64,000 nt of DNA from Saccharina japonica (GCA_008828725.1 MEHQ01003857.1:155317-219316); one strand, 5' to 3'. Positions 41,301 through 51,925 are shown, counted from the first letter of the stretch. Made by a program: numbers and translations. Notes: generated by a model not told the origin, from the sequence alone.

Positions 41301-44300
41301 GGAAAAGAGCGAAAATGATTACGAAAATGGCTTGGTACGGCCACATACCAAAAGCTACCTGGTAAATACCACCCATTCCGGTTTAAGATAATTTTGCACT
41401 AAGAGAGGTCAAACCAGGGCTGTTTACGGGTCGGGTCAAAATCGCGGGTCGGGTCGGATGGGATATAACCTTAACCCGGCCCGACCCAACTCGACCCGAC
41501 CCGTGATACTTCTAATACCGCCTGACCCGACCCGACCCGACCCGACCCATGAGTTTCTGAAGATCTCCCGGTCCGGCCCGTGGGTCGAGTCAGGTCAGGA
41601 CCCATAAACAACTCTGAAAATATATTCGGCAAACACCGTTCTGATCAACCGTGATCCTCACTGCTGTACATACATCTATTGCAGTATGAAAATATCACCT
41701 CCGGAAGCGAACCGTTTTTTTTTGTTACGCGGTGAGGAGAAACACCACCCTTGCACTACTACAAGAAACAGTACTACACTAATTCCAAGTGGTTTTCCCC
41801 CAAAAAGGACTTGCAGTACTGAAAAGTGGATGGATGACTTCTCTCTTAAACCGTGACCGCCTGCTGCAGTTTTTCTTTTTCTTTTTCGTCATACCTTCGG
41901 GAGCGACACGTTTTTTACGGTTAGGAGAGAACCCGCCTCGAGCAAAAGGTTTTGCATCATCCAGTGAGGGATGTAGCAGCTACCCTCCGGGGCCGAAAAC
42001 TCCAGCACCCCGCAGTGGGTACGGTTTCCCTGCAACATTTGGAAACCCCCGTCCCAGCGAGAGGAAAGTAAAACGGTATGATAGCAGGAGGAAGGGAGGA
42101 GTCAAATATTAGGGGAGGGAAGAAAAAAAAATGGCACGAAATACTTGAAGAAAGGGGGGAAATGCACACCTCGGCCAGATCATCGATTCCCATTTCATGA
42201 TGTACATCCTTCAGGGCAGATAGGTTCTTGATCTGTATGATCTGTATGATCTGTATGATCTAGCTCATGTTTCCTGGGTTGGACCTGTACCGTATAGATC
42301 CTGCACAACATATCATAACGTTAAGACAGAAGACATCACAAAACCCCTGGCACATGGGAGAAATCCCGCCCCCCTCCCCTTCCAATGCCTCGACAAAGCC
42401 ACTGCAAATAGCTGTCACCAATGGAAACCCCCAGACCCCCCCCCTCCTGCCCCCTATTGGTCAAATGGTCAATATACACTTAAGCGCAAGCAAAACAAAG
42501 AGTACGCCCCCCCCCGCCCCCCCCCCTCCGCCCCCTGCCCCTCCCGCTCCATGCAAACCCTTGACACTTACCCCTAACACGAATCCCTTCCCGTTGCTGC
42601 CAAACCCGATATAATTCCAATGTCAACCACCCCCGCGTTACACTTGGCAGCTCACCTCTCGCCCCCCCGCTCAAAACCTCTTGAACAGCCCGGCCAATTG
42701 CAGGTGATGCAGAGGCTATGGTCATACGATAGGCCGTGCCACGACACGAGTACACCCCACCCCAAGCCCGATCGAGGTCCCGGTTGTTGATATGGTATGC
42801 GTCATACGCTACGGCCATCTATGACGTGATTACCCCCCCCCCCCCCCTCCTCCCCCGACCCTCCCACGCTGCATGCAAACCCTTGACACACGAGACCAAG
42901 TGGCTACTCACCACGCTGGGGTTGGAGAGTTCGAAGAGCATGGGGTACTCCACTTGCTGTCTCGCCAGGGCGTCCAGCGCAGAGGAGGGCAACAGAATCT
43001 TGTCCCCCGCTTCCAAGTGTTCTTTGTCCTGGAAACCCGCAACACCAACACCAACGCCAACACCAACACCAAAATCAACGCCAACCCCAACATAGCCAAC
43101 CCCGAAGACCAGCAGACAAGGGTAAACATGACGCGGCGAGGCATCAGGGAGAGGGCGGGCACGAGCGCGAGGAAGAGGGTTAGGGTCAGCGTATAGGCGG
43201 ACTTACTGATGCTGATACTGGTACTGGTGCTGATACCGGTGATGCTGGTGCTGGTTCGGATGCTGGTACTGATGCTGATACTGGTACGGGTACTGATGCT
43301 GATTACGGTACTGGTACTGGTATCGATGCTGGTGCGGATGCTGCTACTGGAATGGGCGGGAAAAAAAAAGAAAAAAAAAACGAACCGAAATCGAACCGGA
43401 ACACTTCTCGGTCGGCTTCTCGAAAAAAAACAAGCCAGATGGTGTCGATATTTCGAAGGGTTCGGTGTGCATATGTTGGTCTCATGTGACAAGGTGTGGG
43501 GCTCTCTTTGGTGAGGGCGGCAGTGTACAGATTGGTCTGAATATTTGAATACGGAGCTGATGATCTACTAGTAGGTTGGTAACCTACTGACGTATTGACA
43601 AGGTATTGACCTACCGACTTGGAGTACTGGACCTACTGACCTCTGACCTATATAGAGCACCAACCGTATGTCCCTTCAAGTGCCGACTATGACCTCTCAC
43701 AAACTACTGACACACTGTCCTAGGGTATTACTGACAATACTGGCCTACTGGGTCTAGAGTACTGACCTTCTGGGTCTAGAGTACTGACCTACTGGGTCTA
43801 GAGTACCGACCTACTGGGTCTAGAGTACTGACCTACTGGGTCTAAAGTACTGACCTACTGGGTCTAGAGTACTGACCTACTGGGTCTAGAGTACTGACCT
43901 ACTGGGTCTAGAGTACTGACCTACTGGGTCTAGAATACTGACCTACTGGGTCTAGAGTACTGACCTACTGGTTGTAGAGTACTGACCTACTGGGTCTAGA
44001 GTACTGACCTACTGGGTCTAGAGCACTGACCTACTGGGTCTAGAGCACTGACCTACTGGGTCTAGAGCACTGACCTACTGGGTGTAGAGTACTGACCTAC
44101 TGGGTCTAGAGTACTGACCTATTGGGTCTAGAGTACTGACCTATTGACCTCGAGTATTGACACACTGGCTTATTGATAAGACTACTAACAACGCTGACCT
44201 ATATACCGACCTCTTGCACGGTACTGACCTCTGACCTAGCGTACTGCCCTACTGACCTAGCGTACTGCCCTACTGACCTAGCGTACTGACCTACTGATCT

Positions 44301-47300
44301 ACTGTAGATAACTGACCTACTGACCTACTGACCTAGCGTACTGACCTACTGACTGTTGCGATTTCGCCGGGTTGGAACGTACTGCCTTCGGGCGCGTAGA
44401 AAACCACGCTCACCACCAATCGTTTCCTCTTTACCGATATATGCTCTACGTACCAGTACGAGGTATTAATGCAGTAAGCAGTGGTCCCTCTATGGCGCCG
44501 GTATGTGCCAGCGGGAAAAAACCGGGGCGCTATATATAGCGACAACCCGCGCTACTCCAGATCGGGGAATAGAAAGGTTTTATTAATAGTATGGAAACGG
44601 GAAAACTGTGCCAAGCGATTTCACCTGCGCTACTCAACCGGCGCTGACCACTACTCTGTACGTATTAGGGTCGCAGTTGCTGTTGTTCTCCAACTTGTGG
44701 AAAGACAGGGTACGTACGTGAAGTCTGCTATGAGAGCGACCCCCGCTCAATCTATATCCTGTGATATCTATCCTTTGCGAGACGCCAGGGGGGTCTTGTG
44801 GAGGCCCCTCCTTGCCACGTATCACGAAAGAAAAGTGCGCGTCAAAAGGCCTACAGTACGTAGGTCAAGCCGGCCCAAGACCCCGGCACGGCCGACCATC
44901 ACCAGAGGAGGCGGCTTCCATAGATTGGCGCACTGCAAACAGCCTCGATCTCTATAGCCGGTGATAGCGAAAAGGTTACTGCACACCTGATGCTAGACAG
45001 CAGAGCTTAGACTATAATACAAGGGACATCTACTCGTGATATGGTATATTTTTTACCAGGTATGCCAGTGTGATATGTACGAGATGAGTGTCGACGAAAT
45101 CCACCCTCCATCTTCATCACAGCTGTTGTTTTATATTGTTCTATAGATATACGAGATCTGACACGCGGGCATCATGCTCCCTCGTATGATACATGATGGG
45201 TACAGCAGTTACAGCAGCAGTAGCACTCGTACGTACGAGGAGTACTTAGAATCTTGTACTACCAATATGATAGGAACAGCAGTAGGAATCATCACGGAAC
45301 CTCGGGGGTATAGAGTAGAGTACTGGGTAATGCTGTCAGGTATCATAAAAGATAATGGTCTCGAGTGGGATTCAACACGAAGACACTACGAGTACGCATG
45401 CACACAAGCAGCGTACCCGGGGCATACAGCAGCGGCGGCGGCGGCTACAGCAGCACTGTTTTAACTCACGGTAATGTTGGATATCGTACGTATCGAACGT
45501 TAAAGTTGCGATTCGTCGGAATATCGAAATACAGTAGTGGGTACCCGATTTAAGAACACCCCGTGACAAGCCGAAACACGCGCTCTTAACTGCACATATA
45601 CTGGTATTACTAGGGCTGGGCACTGGCACAGTATGTACTGGCAGTAGTAATATACTGGCAGTATCAATCTACTGATTGACCTGGCCAGTATATTTGCCAG
45701 TAGGTTTTTCTCACGTACGTCCAAGAAACACGCCATAGTATAGTACGGAAACTCACCAAATGCGTTTCGGAAGGAGAGAGGAGAAAGGAAAGACAACATA
45801 CTGCTGCAATCCAGTATACTGATTGATTTTGACGACAGTATACATCGCTACTGACTCGTGAGTCAGCCAGTGCCCAGCCCTAGGTATTACTCTTATCTGT
45901 AGTGGGCAGTATATATAGCCTTTATAGGTGGGACAAAGTCGTTTTGACCGCAATTAATCCCAGAGTTCTCTTATTTTGGTGCTCTTAATTCGGGGTGCCC
46001 ACTACTGCTGTATCGAATATCGAACTTTCGATGTACATGTCTCGTGTCGAACGTGTGTTGCCCTATATCCCACACACACTTCCTGAATTCTACAGCCTCA
46101 GATTGTGTCCCCTTCATACGGGATGTACATCCTACATGAGGACATATAAAATCCGTAAGTACGCGCGATCGAAGTATTACACTCAGCTAGCAAAGATGAG
46201 CTTCGACGAAATCCTCGAGCTCACAGCTGTTGTTTTTTAATTTTTTTAATATCCCCTGGCATCCCCGTGTTTTTTATGCAGTACAGCAGTGTTTGTACCA
46301 TACCCAACGAGAGCTTCGATGTGCCAGGTATCGCATACTATCGCAATCGTATCCACGTTAGTTTGTATTTTCAAGTATCGGTATCGAATCGATACCCGAT
46401 TCCCGTTCGATAGCGCGGGAGCAGCAGCAATTACACGCTAAGCTGACGATGCCAGCAGCAGTGCCCGAGGCAAAGATGCCAGAGGAGATATCACAGCACC
46501 TTTCACCTTTCACCCCTTGACAGCCAGCAAAATCAAAGTCAAAGTTGCCCATAATTGACCGTTGACAGTTTGACAGGGGGGCACGTTTTGTCCGTGCTTG
46601 ACACGTGTCCTCTGACATCATTGATGCCAGGCGCACAAGCAAATTACGTACACCAGCACAGAAATCCACAACTTAGAATACCACGTACTCGCTCCTCCCT
46701 CGTACACAGTACAGAACACCTAATAAGAAACAGGCCAATAAGAAAGCCAGGCTGAGATTTAGAGGAAAATAAGAAATTCTGGATTCGTTATCTTGAAATT
46801 AGTGTAGAAAGCACCCTCTCTCAAATAAGAAATCCAGCCTGGACCAGATTTCCTGTTTCTTACTAGGTGTCCTTTGCTGTATACGAGTATGTTGACGATC
46901 AGACGAGAGCAGTCCATGGCGACCTCCGTCGAGGTCTGGCTAGAATGTTGAAATGCTCCATCTCAAGATATATATGCCTTTCCCAGCATAAAAATATATA
47001 AAAGCAAGGATCGCCAAACCTGACTGCGAATCCCTATACCAGTTACTGCAACTGCTGCTGTACTATTGTATTGTGCTGCTGCCTGGTGCTGCTGCTGCTG
47101 CTGCTGTTGCGAGCTACGAGCCCTAATAGCCTCGATGGGAGTCTGACACTGCTGCTGCTGCTGCTGCTGCTGCTGCCAAAGATGTCGGGAGACATGTCAA
47201 GCAAGGCAAAACATGCGCTGTCAAGGGTGTGGGGCCGAAGTGTTCCACACTAAAAACTAGTAGTTTGGTGTCAGTCACGGCATGTCAAGGCAAATCTGCT

Positions 47301-47718
47301 GTCTGTCAAGGGTTGAAAGTCCTGTCTCCTGACATCTATGGCTGCTGCCCGCTGCTTCTTCCACATTCCACAGACATCGATGCTCATCAAGCTGGTACGT
47401 TGCTGTGATATACTGCTGCTGTAGGGGACGATTGCTGTCTTTTGAAAATTGAGTTTTCGAATACCATAATGGGATTAGACATAAGAACCGTTCACGTATT
47501 AAAATAAAGATTAAACGATCCTTATATTTCCGTCCATATGGGGTACATTCCAGAAAAAATATTCCCTAAAAAACTAAAGTGTAGATGGTCACCTGGAAAG
47601 ACACAGGGTAGCAGTGGTATTGCTCCTCGAAGCCTCGCGGTCCACCCATGCCCATGCCCCCAAGACCTCCGGGCCCTCCTCTCATGTCTCCAAACCCTCC
47701 CAAACCGAACGCAGCCAT
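35130..47718 (-). CDS. UFD1: UFD1, ubiquitin fusion degradation protein 1, 7 exons (whole span)
   Basis: UFD1 pairs with NPL4 as adaptor of the p97/Cdc48 ATPase and draws polyubiquitinated proteins to it, as in ER-associated degradation. Seven phase-compatible exons give 392 residues (human UFD1 has 307). A Gly/Met-rich N-terminus leads into [12 protein letters not shown] (30-41), then the double-psi barrel with [57 protein letters not shown] and VDFDAPVGY. Two p97-binding SHP boxes follow: [10 protein letters not shown] (303-312) and FQGSGNKM near the C-terminus (384-391). Between barrel and first SHP box lies an Ala/Gly linker and a charged heptad-like helix (about 231-273) that I do not know from ordinary UFD1, while the usual IPNYEFKLGKI-type segment is not seen. 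The internal exon borders are firm; the last junction rests on phase and the SHP box. Confidence 0.93.
36435..36602 (-). pseudogene. UFD1: Weak copies of UFD1 exon 7 sequence in intron 6
   Basis: Minus strand GTTAGCAGCAATGGGAATTG with GTCGAGGGCTCGTCCAGCC resembles exon 7 GTCAGCAGCGATGGGCAATG with GCGAGGGCTCAACCGGCC. A second, weaker copy has CATCTGGAAACGGAAGCAGC. Similarity may partly reflect GC-rich repeats. Confidence 0.45.
36790..37340 (+). mobile_element. S-family retroposon, near full length
   Basis: A repeat of about 530 bp with an AT-rich start (TATAATATATTTATAGG), a GTTGGCGTCGGTTGGCAACG block, GCAAGTCTGCCTCAGAAGCG, TGCAAGCAATGTCTGCCTGG, CCCGGCATTGTAGGGATGCG and a final TACGGCCGTGCAC. 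Most copies then end ATGAGTAC and poly(C). It has no RT of its own, so it is probably nonautonomous. It lies at the 3' side of UFD1 exon 6. Confidence 0.65.
37644..37784 (-). CDS. UFD1: UFD1 exon 6 (first SHP box)
   Basis: Acceptor GCGATTAG, donor GTAAGCGG. It encodes [30 protein letters not shown] and an acidic tail to [19 protein letters not shown] lines up with FRAFSGSGNRLDGKK of human UFD1. The poly(G) run and 28-N gap at 37801-37848 lie just upstream of the acceptor. Confidence 0.85.
37821..37848. other. 28-base N gap inside a poly(G) tract
   Basis: The gap lies between a run of about 20 G and a GGGA/GA-rich tract, next to the acceptor of UFD1 exon 6. True length is unknown. Confidence 0.97.
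38501..38693 (+). mobile_element. LINE 3' fragment
   Basis: It starts in the GGCGGCGAAACAGGAAGGGC block, carries the AAGCAACGTAATGAGCGCCC and TCTCGAAAGGGATGCGTGGT segments and ends CAAACTAGTACGCCCC. Intact 3' end, 5' truncated. Confidence 0.7.
38880..39093 (+). mobile_element. LINE 3' fragment split by a family C element
   Basis: LINE parts at 38880-38937 (AACAACGCAATGAGCGTCCA) and 39052-39093 (AGGAGTGGGAACCGTGCTCT) are joined in other copies. The interruption is transposon C4. TTA occurs at both junctions. The 3' end is cut off next to the UFD1 exon 5 donor. Confidence 0.7.
38938..39051. mobile_element. Family C transposon inserted in a LINE tail
   Basis: It interrupts the LINE sequence at GATTA/TTAGGAG, giving TTA at both sides. 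That supports a TA-type target site, as in Tc1/mariner relatives. Confidence 0.72.
39109..39454 (-). CDS. UFD1: UFD1 exon 5 (barrel end plus coiled-coil insert)
   Basis: 115 codons plus one base, acceptor TTTGTCAG. It encodes [20 protein letters not shown] and DAPVGYDE, then an Ala/Gly linker and the helix [20 protein letters not shown], continuing through [19 protein letters not shown]. The proposed donor GTGGGG is weak but gives the phase needed by exon 6. A LINE 3' fragment lies within 20 bases of that donor. Confidence 0.88.
39918..39995 (+). mobile_element. LINE 3' tail in UFD1 intron 4
   Basis: GCTCCGTTCGAAAGCGGATG with GGTCGATCGGTCAGAATGAT and a tail GTTACGCCC running into a long C-rich tract. 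Confidence 0.6.
40085..40275 (+). mobile_element. S-family tail in UFD1 intron 4
   Basis: CTCTTAGCAGGATGCAGGTC to GCATTGTAGGGATGCGAGGG and CATGCACGACAGGAGTACCC, then C-rich sequence. Confidence 0.65.
40481..40618 (-). CDS. UFD1: UFD1 exon 4
   Basis: 46 codons in phase 0, acceptor TTTCCAAG, donor GTGAGTGC. It encodes [39 protein letters not shown] and YNDR. Two decayed copies of its acceptor side lie upstream in intron 3. Confidence 0.95.
40783..40993. mobile_element. Palindromic family B transposon in UFD1 intron 3
   Basis: AGGGCCCGTATTAACGAAGA and CGTTAATACGGGCCCT. It sits within a locally duplicated stretch derived from UFD1 exon 4. Confidence 0.77.
41005..41290 (-). pseudogene. UFD1: Two decayed copies of the UFD1 exon 4 acceptor side
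   Basis: 41012-41048 (GGAATTTGACGAAGGTTGCC and CTTGGAAATGA) and 41205-41290 (GGCTCGAGGGTTATTGATTT, CGAGGAAGTC, TTGAATTTGACCA) match 40555-40630. The AAAAACGACGA intron stretch and the block with CTGATCATTTTGTACGGAAA are also repeated. Confidence 0.75.
41420..41600. repeat. GGGTCGGGTC / GACCCGACCC inverted repeat
   Basis: GGGTCGGGTCGGAT at the left and CCGACCCGACCCGACCCGAC at the right can pair into a long hairpin. It lies in UFD1 intron 3. Confidence 0.75.
41895..42029 (-). CDS. UFD1: UFD1 exon 3
   Basis: 45 codons in phase 0, acceptor TGTTGCAG, donor GTATGA. It encodes [40 protein letters not shown] and VSLPK. Confidence 0.95.
42455..42515 (+). mobile_element. LINE 3' tail in UFD1 intron 2
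   Basis: GGTCAAATGGTCAATATACA with GCAAGCAAAACAAAGAGTAC and then C runs. Confidence 0.5.
42912..43028 (-). CDS. UFD1: UFD1 exon 2
   Basis: 39 codons in phase 0, acceptor GGTTTCCAG, donor GTGAGT. It encodes [19 protein letters not shown] and [16 protein letters not shown]. Confidence 0.95.
43735..44155. repeat. 22-bp satellite, about 19 units, in UFD1 intron 1
   Basis: Unit core CTGGGTCTAGAGTACTGA plus CCTA. Units differ by one or two bases (GAGCAC, GGTTGTAG, GGGTGTAG), and neighbours share variants, as in local unequal exchange. Confidence 0.92.
44205..44352. repeat. Related CTGACCTAGCGTACTG array
   Basis: Five to six units of CTGACCTAGCGTACTGCC with shorter ACCTACTG steps, sharing ACTGACCTA with the 22-bp satellite. 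Confidence 0.8.
44479..44655. mobile_element. Family G element in UFD1 intron 1
   Basis: AGTGGTCCCTCTATGGCGCC and GGCGCTGACCACTACT, with the interior word changed to GGCGC. Confidence 0.55.
45000..46700. other. UFD1 intron 1, middle part
   Basis: AT-rich, with scattered TACGTACGAG words and two loosely related segments (45080-45140 and 46190-46240, both with GTCGACGAAATCC or CTTCGACGAAATCCTC and ACAGCTGTTGTTTT). No exon evidence. Confidence 0.5.
46713..46873. mobile_element. Short inverted-repeat transposon, family F
   Basis: Ends A(G)GACACCTAATAAGAAACA and TGTTTCTTACTAGGTGTCCT, with inner GCCAGGCTG/CAGCCTGG. It is about 160 bp without coding capacity, in UFD1 intron 1. Confidence 0.68.
47593..47718 (-). 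CDS. UFD1: UFD1 exon 1
   Basis: ATG at 47718, 42 codons, donor [21 protein letters not shown] leads into [16 protein letters not shown], the N-terminal signature of the family. The intron that follows is 4.6 kb and carries the 22-bp satellite. Confidence 0.93.
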
Positions 47719-48727
47719 GGTGGCCTACGCGATGGAAGAAGGCTCGAGCTTGCTGCTGGTGTGCTCTTCAGGCGTTTTATTTCTGACAACAGCTATTTCC
47801 TGCTGCTGCAGCTGCTGCACTGCTGTCGACTGCTGGATGCTGTAGTCACGTCCCAGTAGCTTCACCAGAGTCCGGCGCGTCTCCCTGTCACTGCAGGTAG
47901 ACTCGTGGGAGAGGTGGCGAGATGCGAGCGAATGGCCGACTACCCTTGCTCTGCTGTGTGAGCTGACAAGGCCTTAGCGGAAGGGCGGAAGGGCGGAGGG
48001 AAGATGGGGGGGTGCTAAATCATTGTATAAACGCTTCTCAAGCAATAGAAACCCAGTGGGTTTCTGCAGAGCTTGCAGGGATTATTGGAGCTAGAAGGAC
48101 GGGGGGTGGGGGACACAAAACTGCTGCTCACAGTTGGCTGTTACACATAGTTATAGCGCGCAGAGAGGTTGCTCTGCACGCGGGTCCCAGTGACACTTTG
48201 CCACGATTGATATCATCGTGATCGTTTGATGCGGTCCTATACAGCAGTACGAGTACGTACTATCAATGCTATTGTGTAGTTCGAGTACCCTGAATAAAAT
48301 ATATTACCTGTAGTACTTTCCACGATCAACGGCCACAGCGTGAACGGTCTGAAGCCCCGACCCACTCCCCGCCGCCCCGCCTGTCTGTGAAGTTTTGTGA
48401 TAATAGCACTCGTACGACATTCAATCCGAATCAATAATCAATCAGTCGTAGTCTGAACTACTGCTGCTGCTGGTGCTGCATGATACTGCTACGACGTACC
48501 AGAAACTGCACTACTACTACCGTGTGTCGTCTGTGTGTCAGTGGGTCTACCCCCTTCATCTTGCTGCAATGATTTGTACTCGAAGAACAAGAACTATCTG
48601 CTGCTGCTGCTTACTTACTACGTATGTATGTATATAGAATACGCCTGACGCACTCCTCTACTTACTCTATCGCATCGATATATTCCATAGAAGACATAGA
48701 GAGAGAGGGAATCCTTGACTCGTACAC

Positions 48728-48800
48728 GGGGTTTGTTGGCTGGGCGGAGAGCGGGTCGGGGCGCTGCCCCGACCCGCTCCCCGCGGCAAAGTTTGTAATG
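48728..48800 (+). repeat. GC hairpin element, family H
   Basis: GGTTTGTTGGCTGGGCGGAG then a perfect stem CGGGTCGGGGC..GCCCCGACCCG. Relatives lie at 49224-49300 (complete, also ending GCCTGTGAAGT) and 48340-48396 (right half only). Confidence 0.65.
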
Positions 48801-49223
48801 TGTGGCGACAAGAATACTCTTCTTGCCCTTGTACGCCTGTAAACGTACTGCATTAAATTCGCCATCAATCGCATCAATCGTAAATATTCCGTGTGTGTAC
48901 GAATACGTACGAGTACGAGTACAGTTGTGCAGCATGTCAAGATGTCAAGTGTCAAGTATGTGATGCGGAGCGGCGTAACTTGTTGTGTCGTTTCATTTGG
49001 CGTTACATTTCGCACGAACATAATGGACCATGGACCATATGGATCACATGGATCATGAAATAAATCGTGGATAGACTCGGACTCTCTCCCAAAGCATGGG
49101 CCATGCGCCATAGAGAGCACGACGATTGGTTGTGTGCTTCGCATGACACACACGAACGACCGTTTGACCCACTCCGCTTCCTGGCAATTCCATTCAAACA
49201 ATATATCACGGACGCGCATACAC

Positions 49224-49300
49224 AGGGTTGCTAGCTGGGCGGGGCACGGGGGTCGGGGCTGCGCCCCGACCCGCTCCGCACCGCCTCGCCTGTGAAGTAT
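49224..49300 (+). repeat. GC hairpin element, family H
   Basis: GGTTGCTAGCTGGGCGGGGC, the stem GTCGGGGCTGCGCCCCGAC and CGCCTCGCCTGTGAAGTATT. Confidence 0.65.
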
Positions 49301-49526
49301 TATGTATTGTTGTAGCTTGTGCGTACAGCAGTAGCTATGCCTGGTATTCATCATGTACATACAGCAGCTTTTGTAATGTTGCCTGACGTTGATGAGCAGC
49401 GTCCTCCATGTATGTATGTATGTATGTGCTCGTCAGGTGCTTGCGCACAACGCAGCTTAAATCAGCGTCCTCCACATTCATTATCGTCGGGTGCTACCGC
49501 ACAACGCAGCGTATACCACCTCGGCT

Positions 49527-49528
<2 letters not shown>

Positions 49529-49570
<42 letters not shown>

Positions 49571-49600
49571 CGCTGCTGCAGCAGTCCTCCACGTTATCGT
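49529..49600 (+). repeat. Pure (CAG)n microsatellite
   Basis: About 14 perfect CAG units, then CACGCTGCTGCAGCAG. Short (CTG)n runs also lie at 47085-47108 and 47148-47176. Confidence 0.92.
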
Positions 49601-49904
49601 CAGGTGGCTGCGCCGTCGCTTTGCACAGTTGCACTTCCCATGTATTAAAGCTCAGTACAAGTTCGCCCGTCACCATAACCGACTCGACCCAGAGCTATAC
49701 TACCAAGCTAGGTTAAGTATTGAATCAGTATAACTTTATCTAGCCAAATGTCACAGATCCATATTTTTATACCAGGTACAACATGGCGTAGATGGATTGA
49801 TGGGCTACAGAGCCAAATCGTGTTTGGAGTCGAACTAAGTAGGGGAGGGGATTACTAAAAAAAGATGGAATTAGACCTCGAAACAGAGTTGAAAGGCAGG
49901 GGAT

Positions 49905-50006
49905 TTGGGAAATTAAATAATTTCCGCGACAGAGCCCAGTAACTAAAGTCACTGGGAAATTAAATAATTTCCGCGACAGAGCCCAGTAACTAAAGTCACT
50001 GGGAAT
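49905..50006. repeat. Perfect tandem duplication of about 53 bp
   Basis: GGGAAATTAAATAATTTCCG, CGACAGAGCCCAGTAACT and AAAGTCACT occur twice without a visible difference, so the event is recent. The unit contains the palindromes GGAAATTAAATAATTTCC and CCCAGT..ACTGGG. Confidence 0.85.
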
Positions 50007-50688
50007 ATGCCGGGCGCGGGTGTATCTTTAGCAAGACCTACCTTGTCTCTGCAGAGCACTTCGACCCAGATAGCACCAGGGAAACAAGTTACAACTGTTG
50101 TTGGTTCTACCCCAGCACAATGTCAGCCTTGTCGGAGAAGCGACGGGCACCTTCGCACAGACAAAAGCCTGCAAAAGCACAATGTGTTTCTCGCTCCATC
50201 GATAGTCCCTAGTCGCACGATCTTGCAAGACCACCAGCAGTAGTAGTAGCACGGCCAGTACTCGTAGTGGCCTCGGTGAAACTCCCCCGCTAAATACTAC
50301 GTATACAAGCGCCATTTAGTCGATAGCGACGCGCTCACCCGTTTACCGCGGTGAAGGTGCTGCTGTATAGTTAGCACGCGAGCGACCAGCAATGAAGCCA
50401 GCAGCGGCCTCGCCAAAACTCCCCCGCTAGTCGATATAGCGACGCGCGCACCCCTGTGTTCTATCGGGGTCGAGGTAAACATGTGTCCGGGACTCGCGGG
50501 GGTGTATACAGTCGTAGCTTGTATGAACGCGCTTCGTAAAGAGGACAAGATGTCTCAAGCTGGATGGATATCCCTCTGCCAAAAGACTATTGTTAGGGTC
50601 GTTCTTATCGTAAATAGGAAGAAGAGGAGAAGGAAGAAGAGAAAAAATGCTTGCTTATTAGCTCCACCACGCAGTACTGTACAGGAAC

Positions 50689-50850
50689 AGGACACCAAAC
50701 AAGAAACAGGAAACCTGGCCCAGGCTGGATTTCTTATTTTGAACGAGGGTTTTTTCTACACTAATTTCAAGATAACGACTACCTAATTTATTACACCCCT
50801 TTAAATCTCAGTCTGGCTTTCTTATTAGCCTGTTTCTTATTACGTGTCCT
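50689..50850. mobile_element. Family F transposon
   Basis: AGGACACCAAACAAGAAACA and TGTTTCTTATTACGTGTCCT, with the CCCAGGCTGGATTTCTTATT block. Confidence 0.68.
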
Positions 50851-51089
50851 GTACTACTGTACTACTGTATAGCCAGCAGTGGCTGCGGCCGAACTCCTCC
50901 ACGAGTACGTAGTCAGCAGTCGACAGCGACGCTTCCGCCCGTATACTGGGGTCAAGATAGTACCGGAAACCCGCGGGCGTATATATAGTTGGCGTGGACG
51001 CGCTCTGTAGTAAAGACGAGAGACTACCTGCGAGTTAAACAGAGCAAAATTATGTCACTGGGACCGGCTGAGCTTCTTAACCCATTTAG

Positions 51090-51230
51090 GACTGCAGTCC
51101 CGATGTGGGGACAAAACACTTGGAACTAGAGTTTAATATTTATTTCTAGATAGTGCAGTTCTAAAAGGGTGGTTAAGAAAACTGGTCCCACGTATTTGGG
51201 GACAAACTACTTGGAATTAGTGTGGGATAA
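51090..51230. mobile_element. Family K inverted-repeat element
   Basis: Family K is built on AATTCCAAGTAGTTTGTCCC and its complement, with ACTGGTCCCA(C/A) and TTAACCCATTTAG(A/G)ACTG outer parts. Here GTGGGGACAAAACACTTGGA and GGGGACAAACTACTTGGAAT lie in tandem. Confidence 0.55.
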
Positions 51231-51285
51231 TGTTTTCAGTTATAAAAATGGGTTAAGGAGATAATAACTTTTTGGCTCCCCCACC

Positions 51286-51358
51286 GATGCGTGCTACGAT
51301 AGAGGTAGATGGTATACCTTGTTTTGGCTGAAACGTTTTCAGAATGATAGAACTGCAG
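51286..51358. mobile_element. Family A end fragment
   Basis: GATGCGTGCTACGATAGAGG with GGCTGAAACGTTTTCAGAAT, then unrelated sequence. Confidence 0.55.
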
Positions 51359-51454
51359 TCCCGTTACATTATTTGCCTTCCGACAATGTGCAGGGCATTA
51401 TATTCCTCCTCCTTGACAAGAAAAACAACCAGAATGAGAATTCGCCCGGGGGGG

Positions 51455-51925
51455 GGGGGCGATGTACCACATTATTTGACCTTTTGAGTGTTTACTCCCA
51501 TGAAAGTTTCGACGTTTTTTTTTTTACTTTCATGCAAGTAAATAATTTTACTTCCATGATTTTTTTTTTGCGTTCGTGGAAGTTACTTCCACGAAAGTTT
51601 ATTTTTACTCCCTCCATGGAGGAAGTGAAAATTACTCCCACGGGAGTTTTTTCTACTTTCATGGGAAGTAAAATTTGCTTGTACAGTACATGTAAGCTTT
51701 TTCACTTCCATGAGATTAAATTCACTTTCATGTGATTAACTTGGAAGTAAATTAAATGTTTACTTCCATGGTGGAACTAAAACGTGGTATAATAGTAAAA
51801 TTTACTTGCACGGAAGTTTTCTTGCCTTCACGGAAGGAAGTAAATTTTACTTCCATGAAAGTATTTTTACTCCCATGTGAGTAAATTGGAAGTAAAATAA
51901 ACGTATACTTCTATGGAAGTAAAAC
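51455..51925. repeat. Degenerate ACTTCCATGGAAGT array
   Basis: Dozens of TTTACTTCCATG and CATGGAAGTAAA words in both directions, with T runs between. No clean period. Confidence 0.8.

Noticed and set aside
42908-43492. 194-codon frame with Ser/Thr/Ile repeats
   Set aside because: A shadow of UFD1 exon 2 plus a GGTACTGGTGCTG-type repeat; the UFD1 frame is the one with family matches.
43735-44155. CRISPR-like regular array
   Set aside because: Units follow each other without distinct spacers, in a spliced eukaryotic gene. It is an ordinary satellite.
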